NCBI GenBank assembly: GCA_018648945.1
Contig: JABGQJ010000358.1
Location: 418 to 7,784, forward strand
Source of the DNA: Victivallales bacterium
GTDB lineage: Bacteria; Verrucomicrobiota; Lentisphaeria; Oligosphaerales; Lenti-02
Direction: 5' to 3'
Length of the DNA: 7,367 nucleotides
Both the position numbers and the translations under genes were made by a program. Below the pieces are notes generated by a model. The model made no database searches. It saw only the letters and a list, made by a program, of their open reading frames with translations, and was not told the DNA's origin. Shown here piece by piece: positions 1-6,634 of this stretch; the first letter of the stretch is position 1; each line of letters begins with the position of its first letter.

Positions 1-1107
1 GGCTTTCTCTGGATCACGTACGGGGCCATTGAGCGAGCGCAGGCTGTGAATGGCCCCGATGCGGAAGGCGAGTCGGGCCTCGTGCTCGGGCTTGATGAGC
101 CCGCTGCCGTCCCATCCCGCGTCCACCTCCATCCCCCAGGATTTTGGAGGGATTCCGCTGGCCTGAAGGAGGCCGAAGTAGGTCTCTACCCGGCACTGGC
201 GTGGATGGGCTGCAGGCAGGCCGGTGTCTGCGCATCGCCCGTAGCCGCGCGCGTCGAAGTAGAGGTGTCCGGTATGCTCGGCGAACAGCACGCCTGCCAG
301 CCCCATGGCATCGGCCAGAGACTGGCTCTTCGCCAGGTCCAGGTTCTCGCCGCAGTAGGCGAGAGAGCTGTGGACATGGGTGTCCACCAGTTCGAATTCC
401 GCGGGCATGGCGAGGGAGTGTTCCTCGACTTCGACTGAGTCACCCTCGATATCCACGGTCAGGAAGCGGAAGGGGGATTCGCACAGGGCGGGGGCGGCCA
501 GGTACCGGACGCCGTCCTGCTCGATGAGCGGGATGCCCCGGTGGTAGTGGCCCGAGATGACCAAGGACACGCCAGCCGAACACGAAGCGCTGATGATATC
601 CGCCGCATTGGTGTAGTTGTAGGGGCAGTCGTGAAGACCAGGCGGGAAGAGAGGCACATGCTGCAGGCAGACCAACGGACCGGATTCCCGGTTCGCTTCA
701 CAACGGAGGCGAGCCAGATCCTGCTCGGAGCGGTGGGCGTTGTAGCCGGGCCGTTCGGCGTCCAGGAACGAAAGGACCCGGATGCCGGCATGGTCAACTG
801 CCGGCGCCGGCCTCGGCATGGTTTGGTAGAAACGCTCTGGGGCGGGATCATGATTCCCGGGAAGAACCAGGACGGGTGCGTCGAGGAGCTCGACACATCG
901 CTGAAGACGCCCCAGTTCCAGTTCTGCCTGGGGACCGTCGCCATCATTGATGAGGTCGCCTAGCAGGACCACGAGATCAGGACGGAGATAGCGGTTCAGC
1001 CGGTGGACCGCACGCAGCAAGAGGATGTCGGAGACGTCGCAGCGACGGCTGCCGACAGGGCTGGCGAGAGTGGCGTAGTGGATGTCGGCTAGTACGGCGA
1101 GTCGCAT
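1..1107 (-). CDS. Metallophosphoesterase fused to a PHP-type domain (C-terminus cut by window edge)
   Basis: The frame is open for 369 codons from ATG at 1107 down to base 1 with no stop, so the C-terminus lies outside the window. Residues 1-220 carry the calcineurin-like metallophosphoesterase motifs in order: D8-I-H10, G50-D-L-I-N-D55, G84-N-H-D87, H150 (in LQHVPL) and G186-H-Y-H189. Established family knowledge says these bind two metal ions and hydrolyse phosphomono- or diesters. From about residue 238 a second domain begins with L-V-D242-T-H244-V-H246, the first PHP metal motif, followed by E277-H278-T-G-H281 and a later G-M-E327-V-D, which fit further PHP metal positions. PHP domains include histidinol phosphatases and nucleases. 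The substrate cannot be read from the sequence. There is no signal peptide, so it is probably cytoplasmic. The start is supported by GAGGAG nine bases upstream. It lies 75 bases after the pseudopilin stop, beyond a terminator. Confidence is high for the first domain and good for the second. Confidence 0.88.
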   Translation of the reverse strand, partial: MRLAVLADIHYATLASPVGSRRCDVSDILLLRAVHRLNRYLRPDLVVLLGDLINDGDGPQAELELGRLQRCVELLDAPVLVLPGNHDPAPERFYQTMPRPAPAVDHAGIRVLSFLDAERPGYNAHRSEQDLARLRCEANRESGPLVCLQHVPLFPPGLHDCPYNYTNAADIISASCSAGVSLVISGHYHRGIPLIEQDGVRYLAAPALCESPFRFLTVDIEGDSVEVEEHSLAMPAEFELVDTHVHSSLAYCGENLDLAKSQSLADAMGLAGVLFAEHTGHLYFDARGYGRCADTGLPAAHPRQCRVETYFGLLQASGIPPKSWGMEVDAGWDGSGLIKPEHEARLAFRIGAIHSLRSLNGPVRDPEKA

Positions 1108-1116
1108 GGCATGGGT

Positions 1117-1122
1117 CTCCTC
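1117..1122 (-). promoter_or_regulatory. Ribosome binding site of the phosphoesterase-PHP gene
   Basis: On the minus strand GAGGAG stands nine bases before ATG at 1107. It decides the start: another ATG at 1112-1110 is out of frame, and no in-frame upstream start has a comparable site. Confidence 0.7.
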
Positions 1123-1125
1123 GGG

Positions 1126-1162
1126 ACAAGAAAAGGGCCGGTGCGTGATCGCACCGGCCCTT
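1126..1162 (-). terminator. Rho-independent terminator of the pseudopilin gene
   Basis: Bases 1133-1145 and 1150-1162 form a perfect 13-base-pair inverted repeat (AAGGGCCGGTGCG and its complement) with a four-base loop. Read on the minus strand, the hairpin is followed by TTTTCTTGT, a fair U-tract. It starts 19 bases after the pseudopilin stop codon, as expected for its terminator. Read on the plus strand there is no U-tract after the stem, so it works in one direction only. It also ends only about 20 bases before the start codon of the next minus-strand gene. Confidence 0.88.
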
Positions 1163-1181
1163 GGGAATCAGCTAGCAGAGC

Positions 1182-1742
1182 TTAGTCCGTCGCGAAGTCA
1201 GCGACGCAGTTCCAGTTGATCTCGTTGCTCTGCTTCCACTCGGCACCAGCGAAGCCCTGCGCATGCAGGTCGCCGAAGAGGATGTTGCCGAACTTGGTGT
1301 GGTTCTCGTTCTTGTCACCGGCCAGGGCGGTCTCGGTGTCGCAGTCGTCCATGTTCAGGCCATTGCCATCGTCGTCGTCGTCGTAGTTGTAGCTGCAGGT
1401 GGTTGCATCCAACAGGACGGTGCCGACGGCGGCGGGCTGGTCTTTGGTGCTGGGGCAGACATAGGCCTTGGTGGGCTTGACATACCCATTGTCGATGAGC
1501 TTGCTCAGGCCGATGTGGCCATTGCCGTCCGCAGTGGTGTCACCGCTGGGGAACTGCTCTTCGAAGTCGTTGGAGTACAGGGTCATACCGACACCGATTT
1601 GCTTCAGCTTGCTGGTGCAGCTGATCCGGCGGGCCTTCTCACGGGCTTGGGCGAGGGCTGGCAGCAGCATGCCGGCGAGGATGGCGATGATGGCGATGAC
1701 GACGAGGAGCTCGATCAGGGTGAAGGTCTTGTCTTTCTTCAT
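1182..1742 (-). CDS. Type II secretion/type IV pilin-like pseudopilin, PVC style
   Basis: This encodes 186 residues. A very short positive leader (MKKDKT) is followed by [16 protein letters not shown] and then [15 protein letters not shown], the classic class III prepilin signal and N-terminal helix. By family knowledge a prepilin peptidase would cut before F7, methylate it, and the helix would sit in the inner membrane before assembly into a pseudopilus. E11 is the conserved Glu at mature position 5. The -1 residue is Thr rather than the usual Gly, a variation I have seen in Lentisphaerota-type copies but cannot verify here. The C-terminal [13 protein letters not shown] resembles the conserved LF.DGH-type ending of the H-X9-DG (DUF1559-like) pseudopilins. 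Residues 121-132 are Asp-rich and fit a calcium loop. I chose ATG at 1742 because it gives a normal short leader. The frame stays open upstream to 1898, which would add a 52-residue leader without a ribosome site. It has its own promoter and terminator, so it appears monocistronic. Confidence 0.92.
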   Translation of the reverse strand: MKKDKTFTLIELLVVIAIIAILAGMLLPALAQAREKARRISCTSKLKQIGVGMTLYSNDFEEQFPSGDTTADGNGHIGLSKLIDNGYVKPTKAYVCPSTKDQPAAVGTVLLDATTCSYNYDDDDDGNGLNMDDCDTETALAGDKNENHTKFGNILFGDLHAQGFAGAEWKQSNEINWNCVADFATD

Positions 1743-1869
1743 CTTGCGATTTCCCTTTCTGGGGGTTGTGTTCGGCCGGTTGGCCATATTTGGGACTTGA
1801 AAACTTGTTGCGCTTGTTTCTTGGCTTCTGTGCTTCTTGTCGGTCCCAGCTATTCCTGGAACTGGCTGT

Positions 1870-1898
1870 ATTGTACGAAGGGCCATCTGGACGCACAA
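1870..1898 (-). promoter_or_regulatory. Sigma70-type promoter for the pseudopilin gene
   Basis: On the minus strand TTGTGC (1898-1893) and TACAAT (1875-1870) are separated by exactly 17 bases. The -10 box matches the consensus at five of six positions, and the -35 box keeps TTG. Transcription would begin near 1863, giving a 5' leader of about 120 bases before ATG at 1742. A-tracts lie immediately upstream of the -35 box. Confidence 0.6.
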
Positions 1899-1901
1899 GG
1901 C

Positions 1902-1936
1902 TTTTTTCGGGGTTTTTTCGGGCGAATGCCTTTTTT
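1902..1936 (-). promoter_or_regulatory. A-tracts upstream of the pseudopilin promoter (UP-element-like)
   Basis: Three runs of six A on the minus strand lie at 1902-1907, 1913-1918 and 1931-1936, directly upstream of the -35 box. The first two are 11 bases apart, about one helical turn, and sit in a repeated CGAAAAAA unit. In an otherwise GC-rich window this fits an UP element or intrinsic bend. Nothing here proves activity. Confidence 0.4.
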
Positions 1937-1992
1937 CTTCCCCGAGACGCGCTGAACCGGGGGCCAGGACCGGGCTGGCATGACGTAGTACG

Positions 1993-2000
1993 AAGGAAGG
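1993..2000 (+). promoter_or_regulatory. Ribosome binding site of the HzsA-related gene
   Basis: AAGGAAGG ends six bases before ATG at 2007. With the signal peptide that begins at this Met, it fixes the start of the large gene. Confidence 0.7.
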
Positions 2001-2006
2001 TGACCG

Positions 2007-5000
2007 ATGGAACGCGTGTGGACTTTGCTCCTACTGTTCGGTGCCGTGCTTGCAGTTCCGATGGCAGCAATGGCAGCAGAAGAGGGAGGGCAAGCGTTGG
2101 GCAATGTGGACGGTACGCTTCACTGGCAGCGGCGGGAGTTGCGGCCTGGCGACAGCTGGACCGTTTCCCTGGCCCTGGTGTCGGCTCCGCAACACGCGGA
2201 GCTGGCGAAAGTGGTGGGGGCGTTGCGGGGCGCGGAGGCGGTGGGGCACCCGGCGGACGGGCCGGTTCCCACTCCCGGGAGCAGACCTGTTGTGGTGGCG
2301 AACAGCACGACCGACTTTGCTTTGGACGCGCAGGGGCGGTTTTTCTGGGAGAGCGACCGGCGCCAGATGCTGAAGTCTCCCTACGGCGGGCAGTTGAGCC
2401 GGTTCGTCACTGGGATCTCATACGTAGCCTCAGGGAAAATAACGCACGTCTTCGCCGGCGTTGCCTCGCCATCGGCCCCCGTATGGCGCGTGATCGACCC
2501 CATCCGTGCGGTGTCTCCCCGGGAGTTGCGGGGCGAGCTCGAGACGATGGACAAACTGGTGCGACTCAAGATCCGGGCCGTCCTGCCCGGGAAGACGTCT
2601 GGCGTGTTGTTGAGTTACACCGTCATTCCGTCCGGGGTGCCGCTGCGCGATGTGCGTTTCTCTGCCTATGCGAATCTGGAGGCAGCCCACACGCACGAGG
2701 GCGATTACGCTCAACTCGACGGGGTGCTTGGTGGCATGGTGTGTCACGACCCCACGACCGGCGCCTGTGTGGCCATGGTGGGGATCAGTCGCTGCAGCAA
2801 GGGGTACGTGGGTACCTGGCCATCGGCGGCGCCCTTCCGGGATGGCGTGGGAGTTGAGCGCAGCCAGTGGCCGCCGTTCGAACTTCCCAAGGCTGCGGTC
2901 CTCAAGGCACTGTCCCGCTCTCGGATGCCCATGGCAGTCGCACCTGTGCCGGACAAGCCCAAGGAACCCGAGACGGTGTCGTTGTCGGCACCGGCAGCGG
3001 CCGAGATGCTGGAGAAGGACTGGCTCGCCCAATCGGGCGGAGCGATCGACCAGCAGACCGTACTGGATGAGATTGAGTGGGCCGAGGACCTGGCCAAGCG
3101 GATCGGCTTGGGCGAGGCGGCGGAACTTGTGTCTCTGCGGAAGATTGCGGCCGACGTTTCGGGCAGTGAGATCCGGCCGGCCGCCAGGCCCGAGAACTTG
3201 CCTGGGAAGCCAGCCGTGCGTTGGAGCTTCGAGGGGCCACGGGAGGGGATGTTCGCGGGCGAGATCAAGGCCACCGGACGCTGGCGGCGCGGTGCAGGCG
3301 TCTTCGGTCGGGCGGCCTTGCTTGGCCCGACGAGCGTTCTGGAGGTCGGGGCGGGCAAGGGCCGCTTCGCTTCGGCACCGTACACCGTTGCCGCCTGGAT
3401 GCGGAGCGTGTCCCAGGAGGCGGATGTTCTCGGCAATGGCACGGCGAAGGGGAGCGTGCTGTTGATGAGCTACCGGGGAGTGGCTCGGGCCCACCACTGG
3501 GCCACCAGCGGGTTGACGCTACTCAACGGCAAGTCCCGGATAGACGACGGCAAATGGCATCATCTTGCCCAGGTCTCCGACGGCAAGGAACTACGGCTCT
3601 ACGTGGATGGCAAACTCGAAGCAAGGGGGCCGTTGCGGGGAGAGCTCTGCAGTTCCGACGAGCCCTTGTATGTGGGCTGGCGGGGCAGCGACCACCGAGC
3701 CAGCAGATTCGTCGGTGCCCTGGACGAGGTCGCGGTCTACCACCGGGCGGTGACGGTCGATGAACTGGCCGGCGAGGTGGCGATCGGACGGCAGGTGTCC
3801 AGCCGCGTGCCGGAGGATCTGCGAGTCGCCTATCTTACCGTGCGCCGCCTGAAGAGAAAGCTCTTCCTGCGGCACCCCGGCCTGGATTTCGACGAGATTG
3901 TCTTCCTCGACCAGCCCTATCCCCAAGGGCGCGAGTGGCCGCATCAGGCACGCCATCGCGATGGCATGATGGCGATGCCCGGCGGTCGCATCCTGGCGCT
4001 CAAGGGGCTTCGTCCTGACGGTGCCGTCCGCAAGCTGGCACCGAGTGGCAGACCGGGGGCGTTCTGGCGCTTCGATCTCTCCTTCGACGGCCAGCGCATG
4101 CTCTTCTGCATGAAGCCATGGAACGACAAGGCATTCCATCTCTATGAGCGGGATCTGACGACCGGGGCGGTGCGCCAGCTGACCAGTGGGGACTACGATG
4201 ACACAGACCCGATCTACCTGCCGGACGGGCACATCATGTTCACGACCAGCCGCTGCAACACCTATGTGCGGTGCATGCCCTATACCTACTCCTACGTCCT
4301 GGCCCGCTGCGATGCGGATGGTGGCAACATCTATTTGGTCAGCCGCAACAACGAACCGGACTGGCTCCCGGCGCTGCTCTCCGATGGCCGTGTGATCTAC
4401 TCCCGCTGGGAGTACCATGACAAGGCTCTGTGGCGGATTCAGAGCCTCTGGACCGTCAATCCCGACGGCACGAATGTCACCGCCTTCTGGGGGAACCAGT
4501 CCGTTTGGCCCGACCATCTGGCGGAGCCTCGGCCCATTCCCGGCTCGACGCGGGTGATGTTCACCGGCTTGGCCCACCATGATTGGTTCGCCGGCAGCAT
4601 CGGGATTCTCGATCCCAGGGCGGGCAGTAACTTCCCGCATGGGCTGACCAAGGTCACTGCCGAGATCGCCTGGCCCGAATGTGGCAACCCCCCAAAGGAC
4701 CCGATCGAGAAGGAGGAGTACCATGCCTCTTCGGCCTACACGGCCTACAAGACGCCATACCCCCTCGCGGAGGACCTTTTCCTGGTCTCCGCCCGTCGCG
4801 GGGGGCGCGGCGGCAAGTTCGTCCTGCTCCTGATGGATCCATACGGCAACCGGGAATTGGTCTACGAGGGCACCCACAACATCTGGCATGCCATGCCGCT
4901 GAAGGCCCGTCCTCGGCCGCCGGTGATGGCCGACCGGGTGGAGTGGCCGGATCTGGCCAAACCGGCTGCGCCCCGCAAGCCGGGCATTCTCTACAGCAAC

Positions 5001-5912
5001 AATGTCACCTACGGGGTGCCGGAACTGGCACGTGGCGAGGTGAAACACGTGCGGGTGATCCAGATGGATGCCCGGACCTACTCGCTCTGGAATCGGGACA
5101 GCGGCTTCAGCGGGCCCCGGACCAGCCTGGTGCAGACCGATGGCGTGCGCCGGATCCTCGGAACGGCGCCAGTGGGGGCAGACGGCTCCGTGTGCTTCGA
5201 GGTCCCGTCGGGGCAGGCATTGCACTTCCAGGTGCTGGATGGCGAGTATCGGGCGCTGCAGACCATGCGTTCGTTCAGCGGGGCCATGCCAGGTGAGACG
5301 AGGGGGTGTTTGGGCTGCCACGAGTCGCACTCCAAGACCCCGGTCAGTGGCAAGTCCATGGCTCTCCGCCGGGTGCCGGAGAAGCTGACGCCGCCGCCCT
5401 GGGGTACGCGATCGCTCTCCTACGAACGTATGATCCAGCCCTTGTTCGATCGCAACTGCGGCACCTGCCACCAAGGCGAAGGCAAGGCCCGCAAGAAACT
5501 GGATCTCACGCTCCGGCCAGGCCTTGGCCCTTTCAAGGAGCCCTACGTGACCTTGGTTGGTGTGGACGGCCACACGCACAAGCAGATCCGTCAGGGCCCC
5601 GGCGCCCGCATAGCCTGCCCTCTGCCCGCCGAGAACTACGGGTTGAGCGACCCGGAGAGCTACGTGACCTTCCGGCCCAAGACCTACCTTGCATTGCGCA
5701 GCCCGCTCCGCGAGATCGCGGCCAGTGGCAAGCACCACGGGGTCAAGATGACTGGTGGCGACCTGCGCCTGCTCACGGCCTGGCTCGACGCCAACTGCAC
5801 CTATCGCAGCGACGAGGATGTGCGGGAACTGGCCGATCCGGATTTCCCCGGTATCGAGAGCCTTCCCATCCGGCCCCGGACCAAGACCGCTCCGCGTATC
5901 CCCCGGCCGTAG
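2007..5912 (+). CDS. Secreted HzsA-related protein with LamG domain and two c-type haem motifs
   Basis: This encodes 1301 residues. Residues 1-23 form a Sec signal peptide (hydrophobic [11 protein letters not shown], likely cut after AMA at 21-23), so the protein is exported. Residues 24 to about 330 are a soluble, beta-rich-looking region I cannot assign. Residues about 404-592 look like a LamG/concanavalin-type domain ([20 protein letters not shown] and [15 protein letters not shown]). From about 628 to 990 runs a beta-propeller-like section ([37 protein letters not shown]) that resembles the middle domain of hydrazine synthase alpha. The C-terminal part has two haem c motifs, CLGCH at 1101-1105 and CGTCH at 1151-1155. 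The region after the second motif (H1243, H1244, M1248, [10 protein letters not shown]) could supply a distal ligand, which is inference. Such HzsA-related proteins are known in PVC genomes without anammox. It is probably a periplasmic or surface redox protein, with LamG suggesting glycan binding. No hydrazine synthase beta/gamma or haem-lyase genes are nearby. Confidence 0.85.
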   Translation: MERVWTLLLLFGAVLAVPMAAMAAEEGGQALGNVDGTLHWQRRELRPGDSWTVSLALVSAPQHAELAKVVGALRGAEAVGHPADGPVPTPGSRPVVVANSTTDFALDAQGRFFWESDRRQMLKSPYGGQLSRFVTGISYVASGKITHVFAGVASPSAPVWRVIDPIRAVSPRELRGELETMDKLVRLKIRAVLPGKTSGVLLSYTVIPSGVPLRDVRFSAYANLEAAHTHEGDYAQLDGVLGGMVCHDPTTGACVAMVGISRCSKGYVGTWPSAAPFRDGVGVERSQWPPFELPKAAVLKALSRSRMPMAVAPVPDKPKEPETVSLSAPAAAEMLEKDWLAQSGGAIDQQTVLDEIEWAEDLAKRIGLGEAAELVSLRKIAADVSGSEIRPAARPENLPGKPAVRWSFEGPREGMFAGEIKATGRWRRGAGVFGRAALLGPTSVLEVGAGKGRFASAPYTVAAWMRSVSQEADVLGNGTAKGSVLLMSYRGVARAHHWATSGLTLLNGKSRIDDGKWHHLAQVSDGKELRLYVDGKLEARGPLRGELCSSDEPLYVGWRGSDHRASRFVGALDEVAVYHRAVTVDELAGEVAIGRQVSSRVPEDLRVAYLTVRRLKRKLFLRHPGLDFDEIVFLDQPYPQGREWPHQARHRDGMMAMPGGRILALKGLRPDGAVRKLAPSGRPGAFWRFDLSFDGQRMLFCMKPWNDKAFHLYERDLTTGAVRQLTSGDYDDTDPIYLPDGHIMFTTSRCNTYVRCMPYTYSYVLARCDADGGNIYLVSRNNEPDWLPALLSDGRVIYSRWEYHDKALWRIQSLWTVNPDGTNVTAFWGNQSVWPDHLAEPRPIPGSTRVMFTGLAHHDWFAGSIGILDPRAGSNFPHGLTKVTAEIAWPECGNPPKDPIEKEEYHASSAYTAYKTPYPLAEDLFLVSARRGGRGGKFVLLLMDPYGNRELVYEGTHNIWHAMPLKARPRPPVMADRVEWPDLAKPAAPRKPGILYSNNVTYGVPELARGEVKHVRVIQMDARTYSLWNRDSGFSGPRTSLVQTDGVRRILGTAPVGADGSVCFEVPSGQALHFQVLDGEYRALQTMRSFSGAMPGETRGCLGCHESHSKTPVSGKSMALRRVPEKLTPPPWGTRSLSYERMIQPLFDRNCGTCHQGEGKARKKLDLTLRPGLGPFKEPYVTLVGVDGHTHKQIRQGPGARIACPLPAENYGLSDPESYVTFRPKTYLALRSPLREIAASGKHHGVKMTGGDLRLLTAWLDANCTYRSDEDVRELADPDFPGIESLPIRPRTKTAPRIPRP

Positions 5913-5933
5913 GGGAGGGGAAGGGGGAGGGGG
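5912..5933 (+). other. G-quadruplex-type run at the stop of the HzsA-related gene
   Basis: Four G runs of 4, 4, 5 and 5 bases are separated by loops of one or two A, a perfect canonical quadruplex pattern on the coding strand. It begins on the last base of the TAG stop, so it would form in the 3' untranslated mRNA. No hairpin-plus-U-tract terminator follows, so it may influence transcript end or stability. That role is inference. Confidence 0.6.
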
Positions 5934-5934
5934 C

Positions 5935-5966
5935 TGGAATGATGGGATGGTGGAATGGTGGAATGG
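5935..5966 (+). repeat. Four-copy 8-base tandem repeat (TGGAATGG)
   Basis: Four adjoining 8-base units read TGGAATGA, TGGGATGG, TGGAATGG and TGGAATGG. The last two are identical and the others differ by one base each. They follow the G-run directly in the 161-base gap (5913-6073), so the gap starts with low-complexity, slippage-prone DNA. No gene is seen here. Confidence 0.75.
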
Positions 5967-6007
5967 GGGATCTTCTGTTCAGCCACCGATGACCTTGGGC
6001 GCAGGGA

Positions 6008-6036
6008 GGAACCTTTTGGCGACTTTGCTCGCCTTA
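6008..6036 (+). promoter_or_regulatory. Candidate ECF-type promoter of the sigma factor gene
   Basis: GGAACC at 6008-6013 and CGCCTTA at 6030-6036 are 16 bases apart. ECF promoters commonly have a GGAAC -35 box and a CGTC-like -10 box about 16-17 bases later. Transcription would start near 6043, about 30 bases before the GTG at 6074. The spacer and -10 box also contain a short inverted repeat (GGCGA 6018-6022, TCGCC 6029-6033). This suggests self-control by the sigma factor but is untested. Confidence 0.45.
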
Positions 6037-6073
6037 GTAGGGGAAGCGTACGGTCAGCAAGAGCCCCAACGTC

Positions 6074-6634
6074 GTGAGCAGCAGCATGGACGGCAATCAG
6101 ACGGAGGCGAGACAGGGAAGCGAATCAGAGGCGTTCGTGGCGCTCGTACGACGCCATGAGCAGTCGATGGTCGCGCTGATCCGTCGATATGTCCGTGACT
6201 ATCATGCTGCTGAAGACGTTCTTCAGGAGACGCTACTGCGAGCGTGGCGCTCGCTCAGCCAGCTGCAGGACGTTGCGAAGGCTCGGGCATGGCTTCTCCA
6301 GATTGCGAGGAATCGCTGTCGCGACTACCTGAAGTCTGCTCGGCGACGCGAAGAACCGACGGAACAGGAGCGGCTCGGCTTCCATCTGACACGATACGGG
6401 AGGGAAGCAGCGGATCGGCAGCGGGCCGTGCAGGATGCTCTGGATGTTCTGCAGAAGCTGTCCGAGCCTCAGCGGGGGATCGCCAAGCTGTTCTACGCCG
6501 AGGGGTTGACCATCGCCGAGATCGCCCGTCGCACAGCCTACGCCAAGGGCACGATCAAGAAACGCCTGCACGAAGCGCGCAGGGACATGCGCGATGAGTT
6601 CCACAGCAAGACGGAGGACTCCCGGTATGAGTAG
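6074..6634 (+). CDS. ECF-type RNA polymerase sigma factor
   Basis: This encodes 186 residues, a typical ECF length, with sigma regions 2 and 4 but no region 3. Region 2 covers about residues 20-92 (YHAAEDVLQETLLRAW at 43-58, ARAWLLQIARNRCRDYL at 70-86), the part that binds core polymerase and melts the -10 box. Region 4 covers about 124-175, with a helix-turn-helix at LTIAEIARRTAYAKGTIKKR (145-164) for -35 recognition. The frame is closed upstream by TAG at 6038. GTG at 6074 is the first start candidate, ATG at 6086 is the alternative, and neither has a clear ribosome site, so the start is uncertain by four residues. It is transcribed with the next gene, which overlaps it by 8 bases. It probably switches on a small regulon in response to a signal, which the sequence does not reveal. 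The ECF group was not assigned. Confidence 0.93.
   Translation: MSSSMDGNQTEARQGSESEAFVALVRRHEQSMVALIRRYVRDYHAAEDVLQETLLRAWRSLSQLQDVAKARAWLLQIARNRCRDYLKSARRREEPTEQERLGFHLTRYGREAADRQRAVQDALDVLQKLSEPQRGIAKLFYAEGLTIAEIARRTAYAKGTIKKRLHEARRDMRDEFHSKTEDSRYE
6613..6617 (+). promoter_or_regulatory. Ribosome binding site within the sigma gene for the next gene
   Basis: GGAGG stands nine bases before ATG at 6627, inside the last codons of the sigma factor gene. With the 8-base overlap it indicates translational coupling. Confidence 0.7.

Larger units (their letters stand above)
1743..2006. other. Divergent intergenic region between pseudopilin and HzsA-related genes
   Basis: This 264-base gap separates two divergent genes. 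The minus-strand promoter and its A-tracts are described separately. For the plus-strand gene I see only its ribosome site near 1993-2000 and no convincing -35/-10 pair. No RNA gene, repeat array or small coding frame of note was seen. Confidence 0.6.

Noticed and set aside
46..963. Plus-strand frames at 46-438 and 541-963
   Set aside because: Both are antisense to the metallophosphoesterase-PHP gene, whose catalytic motifs are all present on the other strand.
1766..2857. A 363-codon plus-strand frame overlapping the start of the HzsA-related gene
   Set aside because: It crosses the intergenic region and continues out of frame with the supported signal-peptide start at 2007. Its protein is low complexity and has no domain.
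2430..3497. A 355-codon open frame on the minus strand
   Set aside because: It is antisense to the same gene, rich in Arg, Pro and His as GC shadows are, and has no recognisable motif or ribosome site.
3591..5738. A 715-codon open frame on the minus strand
   Set aside because: It lies wholly within the HzsA-related gene, whose domains and haem motifs are clear. The antisense translation shows no domain I recognise. Long antisense frames are common opposite GC-rich genes.
2007..5912. True hydrazine synthase and an anammox lifestyle
   Set aside because: Only an alpha-like domain is present, joined to LamG. No beta or gamma subunit or other anammox gene is nearby, and HzsA-related proteins occur widely outside anammox bacteria.
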